Shown here: piece after piece, positions 20,251 through 30,590 of the stretch
Layout: every line of letters begins with the position of its first letter
How positions within the stretch are numbered: the stretch's first letter is position 1
Assembly (NCBI GenBank): GCA_023091735.1
Contig: JALKBU010000057.1
Location: forward strand, 1 to 64,000
Reading direction: 5' to 3'
Source: Trichomonas tenax
Taxonomy: Eukaryota; Parabasalia; Trichomonadida; Trichomonadidae
Length of the DNA stretch: 64,000 nucleotides
Notes under the pieces: model-generated
Seen by the model: the letters and a program-made list of their open reading frames with translations, nothing else
Database searches by the model: none
Told to the model about the DNA's origin: nothing
Program-made: the position numbers and the translations under genes

Positions 20251-20743
20251 TATTGATTCAATTTTTAATACACATTACATTTTCACTTTTGATATTAATA
20301 TATTATTATTTTTTTTTCTATTTTTTATTTTTTCACAGATACCTTTTTCATTACAAGATTATTTTCATATTATTACTTATTCTCATAATTATTAATATAT
20401 CATTAAATTCATAATTAATTGTTCTTGAATCATGAATTAGATAATGTTTTCATATTACGTTCATTTTATATACTGATTTATATTATTTAGATTCTCAATT
20501 TGATCCTTATATTCTTTGTAAAATTTGTTTTTTACTAAATTTTTATTTTTTTTTTCTTCAAATTATTTGTTTATAATTCATATTTACCATGCAAGAAGGG
20601 ATAATTTCGACCGAGTTTCTTGGTTTGGAGTGCAACAAAAATTTGCAATGAACTACGTTTATGGTCTTCATACTCAGCGTGGAGTTTCAATCTATAAATG
20701 TTAGTATTGTTTAGACTACAAAGATATTTATAACACTTTTTAT

Positions 20744-20833
20744 AAAAGTGACAATTTGCCCGCGCAAAAAGGTGACAGTTTATTCATGAAAAGTGACTTT
20801 AAAGTTCTATGTCACTTTTTGATGTTCACTTTT
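20744..20833. repeat. Cluster of AAAAGTGAC elements
   Basis: Direct copies start at 20744, 20768 (AAAGGTGAC) and 20789. Inverted copies GTCACTTTT (20811) and TTCACTTTT (20825) follow. Spacing is about 14-24 bp. No coding gene is adjacent; the nearest feature is the GC-rich island to the left. Confidence 0.5.
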
Positions 20834-21063
20834 ATCCTACACTCCCTCAATTTATAAAATGTTCATAAGTCGGTGAATAAGCAAAATTAAAGTCTCAAAT
20901 TTTAAATATGATATATACTATATCTATGCAACATATTTTCATATAAATCTCGTATTACTAAATGGATGAAGTTCAGTATTTAAAAACCAAATTATCTGCA
21001 TAAATACTCCTCCGCGATCATACAGCAAGACAACAGAGTCTCATTATTGCAGTGATATATGAA

Positions 21064-22108
21064 ATAATGGAGTTTAATGGAATAAAAAATTTATTGGAAT
21101 AAAGGTGACTTTATGCGAATAAAGTGAATTTGGAATCAAACCCTATTTTTGAATAACCGCCAATTTGGAATATTGACGGTTATTCCATATTCCAAAAATA
21201 GGTCGAAAAGTGACAATAATGGAATACCCGAATTATTTGGAATCAAAATGAATTCGGAATTGGAATCAAAAGTAGAATAATGGAATTAGGAATCGACCTC
21301 AAGGTCTCTGTTATATAGCAACTTATTAAGAAGTTGTTAGCTGACATCGAGCTTGTTTATATGTCAGTTATTCTTCCACTTTGATTCCACGTTTTTGTTG
21401 AATAGAGAATACATTGATGCGTGCCATGATATATGCAAGATGACAGCCAATGAATTCTTTCGATTGAAAATGTAGTTTTGCTTTAAAATGAAAAGATATA
21501 AAAATAAAATCACTTCTAACTTTTCGATTTTTAAATCACTGTTATTGCATATGCTCTATATTTGAAGTGCCCATCGATTTTGAAGATCCGGGAGATTCTA
21601 AATATTTAGCGTGCGATTAAATACCTGAAATAGATTGAGAAAAATTGCTTCGCCTCATAGCTCAATTGGCAAAACACTCCAAGCTTTAATGAATAGGTTT
21701 GCTGATTTGACTCGCGGTAGTCCTTCCTTTTTCCTCTTTACCACAAACTCTGGATAGTAATGCTATCTCAATTTGAATTGGAATTGAGGATAAAGTGATT
21801 ATGTTTCCAACTAGTTGTCGGTTATTCCAAAGTATTTTTGATTCCATTATTATCCATTATTCCTAATTCCAATATCGAAGTTGATTCCAAATTTTGAGAG
21901 CATTATGCGCATATCCAAATATTCGGCGATTCCAAATAATTCGGGTATTCCATTATTGTCACTTTTCGACCTATTTTTGGAATATGGAATAACCGTCAAT
22001 ATTCCAAATTGGCGGTTATTCAAAAATAGGGTTTGATTCCAAATTCACTTTATTCGCATAAAGTCACCTTTATTCCAATAAAATTTTTATTCCATTAAAC
22101 TCCATTAT
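21064..22108. mobile_element. 1.05-kb element with 181-bp terminal inverted repeats
   Basis: Positions 21064-21244 and 21928-22108 are near-perfect inverted repeats, with one mismatch noticed. The outer end reads ATAATGGAGTTTAATGGAAT. Each repeat is itself built of TGGAATA / GGAATCA-like words and includes an AAAAGTGAC element. The 683-bp interior has no transposase and contains a tRNA-like segment. Long inverted repeats with a short unrelated interior suggest a MULE-like or foldback non-autonomous element. The flanks share ATATGAA on both sides but not directly at the ends, so the target duplication is uncertain. Confidence 0.7.
21652..21729 (+). pseudogene. tRNA-like segment inside the inverted-repeat element
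   Basis: TAGCTCAATTGG at 21658-21669 matches the RNA polymerase III A-box consensus TRGCNNARYNGG at every position. GATTTGACTCG at 21714-21724, at the right distance, resembles a weakened B box. The acceptor and T arms do not pair, so this is not a working tRNA gene. It may be a tRNA-derived remnant or chance. Confidence 0.3.
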
Positions 22109-22507
22109 CAGAAATATGAAAAGACCTTGATTTTGTATAGAATTCTGTACGAAAATTTTTGAAAAATAAAGAAACTAAATATGTCAGAAAAATATGTTTA
22201 AATTAGTTTTTCAATGGTTAAAACAATGGTATTTTAGTATCGGCTAATCTTTGTCTCAATTTTAACATTAATATATATAAAATTAAAAATTCAATGCATA
22301 ATAATCGTTTTAATCTCAAATGATGTTTTCACAAAAATTAAATTGAGAATAATCGTTATTCGCACAATCAGTGACCGAGACTCTTCACAAATATTGAGAA
22401 TAATATTATCAAATATATTTAGCTGTAATTCCACTCTTTGTATTATAATATTTTAAAATAAATCAAGGAAAACATAAAATTTTATTAATTTTATTTTTAT
22501 ATTTCAC
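22109..22507. other. Intergenic AT-rich DNA before the Sel1 gene
   Basis: No gene seen. The last bases, TTTCACATGG, place a TCACA initiator-like site (22504-22508) directly on the start codon of the next gene. Confidence 0.4.
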
Positions 22508-24736
22508 ATGGCACCTGATGCACAACAGTATTTAGTAGCACGAAGGATCGTCGCGGACATCATACAGGACCTGAAAAAGAAGAGATTTTACATTGATGGG
22601 CTCCAGAAGTTTAGTAATTACTTAAATTCGAATAAAGATGAACCAGAGGGATGGAAAGAGTTCCTCAAAGTTACATTTTCAGAACAAAACAATGTAAATA
22701 TTGAATATAATACAGACAATTACTCATGGCTTCAAGACGGAGAGTTAGTTACGATCATGATTCCGAACGATGGCCGTTTTGGACCAGAAGACTTCTATAT
22801 AACAGATGCCTTAATCGATTCTCCCATCGTTTCTGGAAAATGGTTCTCTCAAATCTCTGAATTATCGATTAGTGGAAACGATATCATTGAAATTTCGTTT
22901 GTTACTGATGTTTGTGCCCCTTTCATCTTCGAAGGAGGAAAGGTTGACTCACAGACAGCGTTTAACTTTGCTTTGATCTCACAAAAAGTAAATCAGCCAC
23001 AATTTTATGAATTCTGGGCGATGAAAGCAGCCAACAGTGGATTCTCTGCTGCTTCGAAATCTCTTGGTGATTACTGCTATGAACAAGGAAGGGAAGAAGA
23101 TGCTTTATTCTTTTATTCGAAATCAGCCGTCGACAGAAAGGACCAGGAATCCCTCGCGCGCGTCGCTCAGTACATGACAACGTGCAAGAACCAAGATTAT
23201 GATCCTGATTTAGCGGAAGATATTTTGATTCATCTTGCAAAATCGGGATTTTCACACGCGTTCTATGGTCTTGGATGCATGCACGTTCTTCCCAGTGAGG
23301 GATTCGCGGCGGTTCCTTCACTCGGATTCAGATATCTCCAAGAGGCCGTTCGATTGACCGGAGACAAGGATGCAATGAAGCTCCTCTCGATGTTCTACAT
23401 CAACGGAAATGGCACCGAAAAGAACATTCCAGAAGGAAGCAGAATTTTAAAGAAATTAGGATTGAATCCAAAGGAATTCGAGAGAGAACTCAGCAGAAAG
23501 AAGGCTGAGGAAGAAGCAAAGAGAAAGGCTGAGGAAGAAGCAAAGAGAAAGGCTGAAGAGGAAGCAAAGAGAAAGGCCGAAGAAGAAGCAAAGAGAAAGG
23601 CCGAAGAAGAAGCAAAGAGAAAGGCCGAAGAAGAAATACTTCGTGCTGAAGAGGAAGCAAAGAGAAAGGCCGAAGAAGAAGCAAAGAGAAAGGCCGAAGA
23701 GGAAGCAAAGAGAAAGGCTGAAGAGGAAGCAAAGAGAAAGGCTGAAGAAGAAATACTTCGTGCTGAAGAGGAAGCAAAGAGAAAGGCTGAAGAGGAAGCA
23801 AAGAGAAAGGCTGAAGAAGAGATACTTCGTGCTGAAGAGGAAGCAAAGAGAAAGGCTGAGGAAGAAGCAAAGAGAAAGGCTGAGGAAGAAATACTTCGTG
23901 CTGAAGAGGAAGCAAAGAGAAAGGCTGAAGAGGAAGCAAAGAGAAAGGCCGAAGAAGAAATACTTCGTGCTGAAGAGGAAGCAAAGAGAAAGGCTGAAGA
24001 GGAAGCAAAGAGAAAGGCTGAGGAAGAAGCAAAGAGAAAGGCTGAGGAGGAAGCAAAGAGAAAGGCTGAAGAGGAAGCAAAGAGAAAGGCTGAAGAGGAA
24101 GCAAAGAGAAAGGCTGAGGAAGAAATACTTCGTGCTGAAGAGGAAGCAAAGAGAAAGGCTGAGGAAGAAGCAAGATTGAAAGCTGAAGAAGAAAGAGAAG
24201 TAGATGAAAATCCGATTCTTGAAAGATCTATTGAATTAAATTTAGATGAAGTAGAAAATGAATCAGAAAATCCCAATGTAATTGAAAGATCTATTGATTT
24301 GGATATCGTTGATGATGAAGATCCAATTGCCATGGAAAGGTCTATCGATTTGAGCAACAATAACAATGACGATGATGATGAAATTTTTGTTGCCAATCAC
24401 AAAATGCCCGAAGAGAAGATACAAAAGAGAGATGATGAAAAATTGAAGAATAATGAAGCTTCTAAGGAAAACATTTCACAAAAGAAGAGTGGAAAATCAA
24501 TTCAAAAAGGAAAGAAACGGTCACAAAAGAAGAACGATAAAGCAACAAAGAAGCTTCAGAATCAGAAAAAAGACAACAAATCCGAGAATAAAGCTTCTTC
24601 AAAGAAGAAACAAAATGCAAAATCTCATCCACCTGCAAAGAGATCCTCTAAAGCCCATAACTTCTGTTTCATGTTCTTTGGCGTAACTCTGTTTATTCTT
24701 CTCGTTTTGTTCATTATCAATCTCCTTCAGGAATAA
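22508..24736 (+). CDS. Tail-anchored Sel1-repeat protein with long charged helix
   Basis: A 742-aa protein with four parts. Residues 1-160 form a trichomonad-type N-terminal domain that I do not recognise. Residues about 165-325 are Sel1/TPR-like repeats: AANSGFSAASKSLGDYCYEQG, then AKSGFSHAFYGLGCMH, then LGFRYLQEAV. Residues about 330-560 are a repeat of KRKAEEEA with interspersed ILRAEEEA units, predicted to form a long, charged single alpha-helix or coiled coil. The C-terminal part has three ERSI(D/E)L motifs and a Lys-rich stretch. It ends with one membrane helix (FMFFGVTLFILLVLFIINLL) four residues from the end, which fits a tail anchor in the ER. Sel1 proteins often act as adaptors, for example in ER-associated degradation; a role here is inference. 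The stop overlaps TAAA. Confidence 0.88.
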   Translation: MAPDAQQYLVARRIVADIIQDLKKKRFYIDGLQKFSNYLNSNKDEPEGWKEFLKVTFSEQNNVNIEYNTDNYSWLQDGELVTIMIPNDGRFGPEDFYITDALIDSPIVSGKWFSQISELSISGNDIIEISFVTDVCAPFIFEGGKVDSQTAFNFALISQKVNQPQFYEFWAMKAANSGFSAASKSLGDYCYEQGREEDALFFYSKSAVDRKDQESLARVAQYMTTCKNQDYDPDLAEDILIHLAKSGFSHAFYGLGCMHVLPSEGFAAVPSLGFRYLQEAVRLTGDKDAMKLLSMFYINGNGTEKNIPEGSRILKKLGLNPKEFERELSRKKAEEEAKRKAEEEAKRKAEEEAKRKAEEEAKRKAEEEAKRKAEEEILRAEEEAKRKAEEEAKRKAEEEAKRKAEEEAKRKAEEEILRAEEEAKRKAEEEAKRKAEEEILRAEEEAKRKAEEEAKRKAEEEILRAEEEAKRKAEEEAKRKAEEEILRAEEEAKRKAEEEAKRKAEEEAKRKAEEEAKRKAEEEAKRKAEEEAKRKAEEEILRAEEEAKRKAEEEARLKAEEEREVDENPILERSIELNLDEVENESENPNVIERSIDLDIVDDEDPIAMERSIDLSNNNNDDDDEIFVANHKMPEEKIQKRDDEKLKNNEASKENISQKKSGKSIQKGKKRSQKKNDKATKKLQNQKKDNKSENKASSKKKQNAKSHPPAKRSSKAHNFCFMFFGVTLFILLVLFIINLLQE
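23494..24190 (+). repeat. 24-bp coding minisatellite (KRKAEEEA)
   Basis: About 28 tandem 24-bp units of the type GCAAAGAGAAAGGCTGAAGA with small variants. Six units carry ATACTTCGTGCT and encode ILRA. In the middle they recur every third unit, giving a 72-bp higher-order repeat. As 24 is a multiple of three, frames on both strands stay open through the array; those antisense frames are not genes. Confidence 0.95.
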
Positions 24737-24832
24737 AAAATTATTATGATTTGAAAATTAACACAAAATATTGACCAAAGTGGCATTTTTATTAATATTT
24801 CCTTTCCTTGTTGATAATGAAATAACTTTAGA

Positions 24833-25494
24833 ATGCCGTATTGGAACGTTGTTTATCCAGATGCCGCAGAACCGATAACACATTCGACGAATGAAAGAAT
24901 CACTGAAGTAGGACTAAATTTTGTTACTAATGTTGTTTTTGATTCACTTGGCCAGAGCGGAGTCATTGCTATCATTAGATCTTCTTCAATTTAACTCCTT
25001 GTTTACCAAACCACATTCATCAAAACCTATTGCGAAGGAATGGGGGCTCAATTTCTTTTCAATATCAATGTTTGGAGTTCTGAAGAATGTTATGCCAAAC
25101 ATTCAAACGTAAGATTGCAAACATACTCTAAAGGAAATTAAAGGATATACATTTTCCAGAACAATTGGAATTGAATCAGCATTATTGTTTATGAATGGAA
25201 TCCATCAGTTTATTAATTCTAATATATCACATTGTGCTGGGAGAGATTGTACTGGATACACATTTATTGATGCTGATTCTTCATCCACATCATTCCGGAA
25301 TTTTACACCATGCTGCAATAATTCGAGTTCTTATGACTTATGCAGCATCGTTCAATATTTATACAAAGCGTCAAAGGTGCTACGGGTTATGGTATATTTT
25401 GGGTACACAATATTGATAATGTCGGAGGATATTCTTATTCTGAATTTTGCAATTCTTCCTTTATTGATATCTTATGAAACATTAAATTGTTGAA
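24833..25494 (+). pseudogene. Decayed Pmp-like surface gene, copy A
   Basis: The first 53 codons (MPYWNVVYPDAAEP...) are almost identical to the gene at 25795. An in-frame TAA at 24992-24994 and later frame changes break it, and several hundred bases of the middle are missing. Downstream sequence to about 25680 is also similar to that after copy B, so this is one unit of a segmental tandem duplication. Confidence 0.85.
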
Positions 25495-25794
25495 AATACT
25501 CATAAATAATATGGTAAAACACCGATTGTTGTTGCAGATCAGAAAATTAAACATAAAATTTAAATGGAGAGTTAAAATGATAATGGACTCAATGCGAATC
25601 AGTAGTGAGAATTTTCTGCGCAATATTCGATAGATCTTATCCTCTCAATACATAACTTCTTTAACAGTTTGTGGTATTCGAAATTGAAGGAATTTTGTTT
25701 TTCATTCAATGAACTTTTCTTTGAATATTTTGTTTTGAAATTTGACATTTTTCTTAATGCATCATTAACATGTTGAAAATGAAGCAAATTCCGA

Positions 25795-26796
25795 ATGTCG
25801 TATTGGAACTTTGTTTATCCAGATGCCGCAGAACCGATAACACATTCGACGAATGAAAGAATCACTGAACCTGGACTAAATTTTGTTACTAATGTTGTTT
25901 TTGATTCACTTGGCCAGAGCGGAGTCATTGTTATCAATGGATCTTCTTCAGATTCACTCCTTGTTTACCAAACAACATTCATTAAACCATATCACACAGG
26001 AAGTGGAGGCGCAATTTATTTTTATAATGGCGGAAATTGTGTCCAGATCAGTGTTTGTAGTTCTGAAGCGTATTCAGGAAATGTTGCTGAACATTCCGAA
26101 GTCATCTTGCAATCAGGCTCTAAAGGAAAGAATGAAATTGAAGGATGTACATTTTCTCGAACAATTGGAACTCAATCGGTTTTGCTAATTTTTTATGGCA
26201 TTCAACATTTTGTTTATAATAATTTTTCTAAATGTGTTGGTAGAGATCAAACAGGATGGAGACTTCTTTCTGCGGATTCATCATCTACACCATTCCAGAA
26301 TTTTACAACATGTTGCAACAATTCTTCTTTACAATCATCCCCTCTTTTCGGATACCAAGATACACCAAAATTTGATGTTTATCGTTCAATATTTATCGTA
26401 AACACTCAACAAGTTGGAAATTATGGTATATTTTATACATACTCTACGACTGTAAATCTCATTGAATGCATCATCATTGATAATATCGGAGAAAAGTTGT
26501 TTAGTCCTTTTAATGGAGGATCATTCACAATATCGAATTGTTATATAAATAATCCAAATTGTACAAATAACGGCGTTGGATATGGAACAACAACTGATGC
26601 ATTAAGCCTCAAACTTTCTCACTTCTCAACAGAACTTTGTGATGCAGTTTATGCTCTTCATAGTTATGGAAATCAAACATCAGATGACAAATCGAAAGAA
26701 AAAGAAAAAACAAACATAATCAAACATAATATATTTTTTGATTTTCTTGTTTCACATTTTTCAAACCTTCCTTCATTGATCTCTTATGAAACATGA
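25795..26796 (+). CDS. Pmp-like beta-helix surface protein, copy B
   Basis: A 333-aa protein with repeated short Ser/Asn/Cys-rich beta-strand turns, as in right-handed beta-helix proteins. The start (YWNFVYPDAAEP) and the FVTNVVF..(L/I)G..GVI.ING block are shared with three decayed copies nearby. A GGAI motif at residues 71-74, followed by YFYNGG, is the hallmark of chlamydial Pmp-like repeats, a label used for one T. vaginalis surface family. Cys pairs (CVQISVC, CC, CYI..PNC) are common in such domains. No C-terminal membrane anchor is present; the frame ends in a Lys-rich stretch and ISYET. It may therefore be truncated or secreted. It is the only copy of the cluster still open. Confidence 0.6.
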   Translation: MSYWNFVYPDAAEPITHSTNERITEPGLNFVTNVVFDSLGQSGVIVINGSSSDSLLVYQTTFIKPYHTGSGGAIYFYNGGNCVQISVCSSEAYSGNVAEHSEVILQSGSKGKNEIEGCTFSRTIGTQSVLLIFYGIQHFVYNNFSKCVGRDQTGWRLLSADSSSTPFQNFTTCCNNSSLQSSPLFGYQDTPKFDVYRSIFIVNTQQVGNYGIFYTYSTTVNLIECIIIDNIGEKLFSPFNGGSFTISNCYINNPNCTNNGVGYGTTTDALSLKLSHFSTELCDAVYALHSYGNQTSDDKSKEKEKTNIIKHNIFFDFLVSHFSNLPSLISYET

Positions 26797-26903
26797 AATT
26801 GTTGAATATTCTCAAAATAAACATGGAAAGACAGCGACTAATGATGCACATCATAAAATCAAACATAATATTTAAAAAGCAATACAAAAACATAATGATA
26901 AAC

Positions 26904-28795
26904 TCATTGTGAATCAGGAGCGAGAATTGTCTGTGCAGAATTTGTTATTGATGTTAAATCTGAGTTTGAATTAGAGAAGTCGCTTGAGTCTAATATGTTC
27001 ATCTTCTCCTTCCAGTACATAACTTCTTCGACGCTCTGCTCGAGTGGATCCATCACGTGTGCAGACTCTAGTTTCTGCCTCATCGCCTTCGAGCACATCT
27101 CCAATCCGAGAGATGCAATTTCTTTCGACAGCAACAGAATCTTTGAGAACAAAATGAAGTATGCCTCTGTCGCTATTATTATCTTGAGAGTCATCAACCA
27201 CTCATATGTGTTTTTGTATTTTGATTGATACAAATCCAACGCTTGTCTGAATACCACCGCTGCGGTGTTCTGCTTCTCTAAGAACTTTATCGCCTTCTTC
27301 ACATTCTTCTCTGTGTCCCTCCACTCTTTTTTGTCGTGCTTTCACAGCAATCCTGAACGTTTGCCTCCTCGATATTTGTCCGCATGAAGGGAAATCTTTC
27401 TCTATCTGCTCAACTGATGCTCTTCGGGAACTTCACGATCCTCTTCTTGATCTCTCTGCTCTTCTCTATGTTCTTGCACATCTGGGCGAGTGTTCTGTGA
27501 CTTTTCGACTTCTGCGGCTTTATTCCTGTTGTCAAACAATCTTTTTGAAACAAATTCAGGAAGAATGTCTATGTTCTGTGTCTGCCATCGATCTCTCTGA
27601 GTAGTTCGAATAAGTCCACCAAGTACTGCGGAACTAAGTTGTTGTTTATGAATAGCGCGAACGTGTACAAAACCGAATCATCGATGCAATCTTTGTTCTT
27701 CAACAGTTCCGCAAAATCGATATCGACTTTGTGTATCCTCTTCTTTTCCATGTCGATCAATGTGTTCTTTAGCGGAAGTGATATTGATTAGAATGAGCAT
27801 ATTGGGTCTGTGAGTGCCTTTTTAAGCACTGTTATGTGTGCTGGTCTCACATCAGTGTCTATCATGCTGAAGTACGCATTTTTAATGTAAACTATCACAA
27901 TCGAGTTAAAGTTTGCGAAACAGAGTTTAATTTCAGCGAGAACGTAGGGCACTTGTCTTATCTGATTGAATGCATCCGGATAAGATGAAACACAGCACAA
28001 TAGATGCTTATATTCCTCTGAGAAAAGCTGCTGAATTAATAAAGTCTTTTTGTTGTTTGCATAAACGAAAATTATGTTTGGTGTGTGATGATAATAAGCA
28101 ACATTCTTCTGTGTCGGAGGACATAGTGATACATCATAAGGAAGAGATGATGTTGGCATTAGAAACACTTTAAATTTGGCGATATCCTGAACTGTTTGAT
28201 TTGAGAATCCAAATATCGATAACTGTGGTTCATTTTCGTTCATATATACTGTTGAAAGAATTTCTTTCTCACAATCGTAATAATAAGAAATAACATTTTG
28301 AAGATGAATTCCTCCGCAAAGTTTCTCAATTGATATATGTTTTTTCTTAAATGTAACCTTCAAATGTGTCATTCTATTTCTAATTAAGTGAATTCACTTT
28401 ATCTCTTATGTATTTTCGTTTTTCGTGAACGGCAAAAAGAATCCGTTAATTGGTATATTAGCTGTGATGTCGCTTCCTTTGACACTCTGGAATATGGAGT
28501 AAAACGTCGAAATAAACTTGAATGATTTATTTTCCATGTTTTATTCACTGCGTGATATGACAAATCTCGTTATCGAATGATTGATTAGGATTGATGATAT
28601 CTAACTTCTGATTGAATTCAATGACTGTTATCGCTTCTCATTCCGAAGAAACTTTTTCAATCATGCTCGAGTTCTCTGTCTGCGTCAGAATGAGGAGTTT
28701 TTGTCTATTGTTACACCCAAAACTCTGATGTCTTTGACGGTGGCGTCTGACAAACGTGGAGTCCCAACACTATCAGAGAATCGAAGCATTGAAAA
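26904..28795 (-). pseudogene. Decayed coding sequence, unknown family
   Basis: The minus strand carries successive open stretches in different frames, too long and too protein-like for chance. These are a start at about 28795 (MLRFSDSVGTPRL), a second at 28538 (MENKSFKFISTFY), a 194-codon frame at 28372-27788, a 63-codon frame at 27760-27569 and a 132-codon frame at 27302-26904. Stops and shifts separate them. The last piece is helical with a charged, Ser/Asn-rich tail. I do not recognise the family. Its 3' end is duplicated in decayed form at about 25560-25680, together with the neighbouring Pmp-like gene. Confidence 0.65.
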
Positions 28796-28799
28796 TTGT

Positions 28800-29133
28800 T
28801 ATAATGATCATAACCTTAATTTTCATTTTATATTTTTTATTCGCTTTTAAAGGATTTTAGCTTTTCTACTATATATTCATTACTCCGGATAAGCTATATC
28901 CTTAATGCTAAGCATCAATATTGAAGATATCAATTATTAATGGGCGACTAACATGAAAAGTGAAAGCTGTGGGTAATGATTTCGAAAATCATTATGAATA
29001 CATAGCATTTAAAAAAACTATAACGGCAATATTATAGTTAAAATCTTCTAATGCCTATTTATCTATATTACAACTATTTCAAATGAACATAGTTGATAAT
29101 ATAATGCAGATTTTCAACCCATTTTTGAATAGT
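28800..29133. other. Intergenic AT-rich DNA
   Basis: No gene seen. It may hold unrecognisable sequence from the remainder of the decayed Pmp-like fragment that begins at 29346 on the minus strand. Confidence 0.3.
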
Positions 29134-29346
29134 TTACATATCGTGTGAGTTGCCCCTTAATGATATTTTTATTTTTGAAAGCAAACATGTTGTGATAGAT
29201 CTAGATCCATTGATTACTATCACTCCTTTCGTGCCGTGCATTAAAAATACAACATTCGTAACAAAACTTAATCCAGTGAATGTTATTCGTGCATTGGATG
29301 AATATACCTTTGGAAGTCCAAGGTCTGGAAATACCACACTCCAGTA
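29134..29346 (-). pseudogene. Pmp-like surface gene fragment, copy C
   Basis: The minus strand reads YWSVVFPDLGLP, then LSFVTNVVF, then GVIVINGS. These match the N-terminal block of the 25795 gene (YWNFVYPD, LNFVTNVVF, GVIVINGS). No ATG precedes the YW and the frame stops after about 70 codons. It is a truncated, dead copy in opposite orientation to copies A and B. Confidence 0.75.
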
Positions 29347-29689
29347 ATACTATTATTATACTTAAATTATGCGCACTTTTCGAAATAAAATAGATTGCAA
29401 TCCATAATAAATGGAGTACATCCATATTTTCAAAAAAAAATGAAGAAATTGATAGACAAAAGTTTGAAACTATAGAATATTTTTGAAGAAATTGTACGAT
29501 CAGCAAAGCATTAAAGAGCAGTTAAATACAATTATTTAATGGGATTAAATATTAACTAATCATAAATGGAACTAATATTAGTCACTTCAAAGGCAAAGAG
29601 AGATAATTCTATATCAACGATAGAATTTGGTGGAGTATAAGGCTTGCAAAGATTTGTTTCTATCTGAGGTTATTGGATTTTTAAACTAT

Positions 29690-30463
29690 TCGTGGTCCCT
29701 CCTAAAAAATTATTTTTGCAGTTTTGGTTATCTATGAAGCAATTAATGAAATATAATGTCTCACCAATAAATAGATAGCTTGATGTGTTGTTAACTATTA
29801 TACATTCTGTAAAAGTAACCCTTGACCATGCAATATAGATTAATGGCCAGCCACTAAGGGTATTGTAGGATGAGAGGAAACATGTATATGAGACATTGAA
29901 ATCAGAATCTTATTGGAAGCCGAAAACTGGTAAATTATATAAAGAAGATATATTATAAGCTTTTGTGAAATTCATTGTGGATGGTCCTTCACTATTCCAT
30001 ATTCGCCATCCTGCATGATCACGGCCTGTGCAAAAAGATGTGTTAAGAGCATAAATAACTTCTGTTCCATGCATCATTCGAAAACACATTCAGCACCGGA
30101 TGATTTAGCTATAGAACTTTCATGAAATTCGTTTCTTGAAGATACAGCCGCTTGAAGGATAACATCTGAATGTTCTCCATATCCAACTGCGTAATTATTG
30201 AGACTGCATACACGTCTGGATACAATGTTGCCCCGAGAATGAAACAGAGGCTCGGCTCTTTAAATTGGTTGAATTTATAAACGTGGACTCATAAACAAGC
30301 AAGCGTGCCGTATTGTCACCGTTTATAACGATAACTCCATTCTTACCAATAATCAAAAATACAACATTTGTGACATAACTCAATCCAGCAGTTGTAATTC
30401 GTTGGTTTGACGAGTATTTGTTTGTAAATGTGGTATCTGGAAAGGCTAAGTCCCAGTATGATA
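29690..30463 (-). pseudogene. Decayed Pmp-like surface gene, copy D
   Basis: The minus strand starts SYWDLAFPD near 30461 and continues with LSYVTNVVFLIIGKNGVIVIN. After a frame change it shows a GEHSDVILQA block, matching AEHSEVILQS of the intact gene. Near its end it shows TECIIVNN and INCFIDNQNCKNN, matching IECIIIDN and ISNCYINNPNCTNN. At least two frame shifts and several stops are present. It covers nearly the full length of the 25795 gene, so it is a former complete member. Confidence 0.8.
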
Positions 30464-30556
30464 TTGTTCCATCAGCGAATTATCATTTATCGAACAAAAA
30501 AAATATATCACTTTTTTGTTACATGCAGCAAGATTGAGTGGTGTCAATGCGATTTT

Positions 30557-30578
30557 TGACATGTAAATTTACATGTCA
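30557..30578 (+). promoter_or_regulatory. 22-bp perfect palindrome of the TTTACATGTCA motif
   Basis: TGACATGTAAA is followed directly by its own reverse complement, ending 12 nt before the next start codon. It is the recurring intergenic 13-mer placed head to head, and so a likely dimer-type protein binding site. Confidence 0.6.
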
Positions 30579-30590
30579 TAATTCAGAAAA

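Noticed and set aside
20175..20414. A 79-codon plus-strand frame with a hydrophobic C-terminal half
   Set aside because: The second half is translation of T-rich DNA (poly Phe/Ile/Leu). The first part comes from the GC island and has no family match.
23395..24396. Long open frames on the minus strand and in the second plus frame across the KRKAEEEA repeat
   Set aside because: They are by-products of a 24-bp repeat that keeps all frames open. Their products are low-complexity (FLFASSSA, FSLLPLQP) and the Sel1 frame explains the locus.
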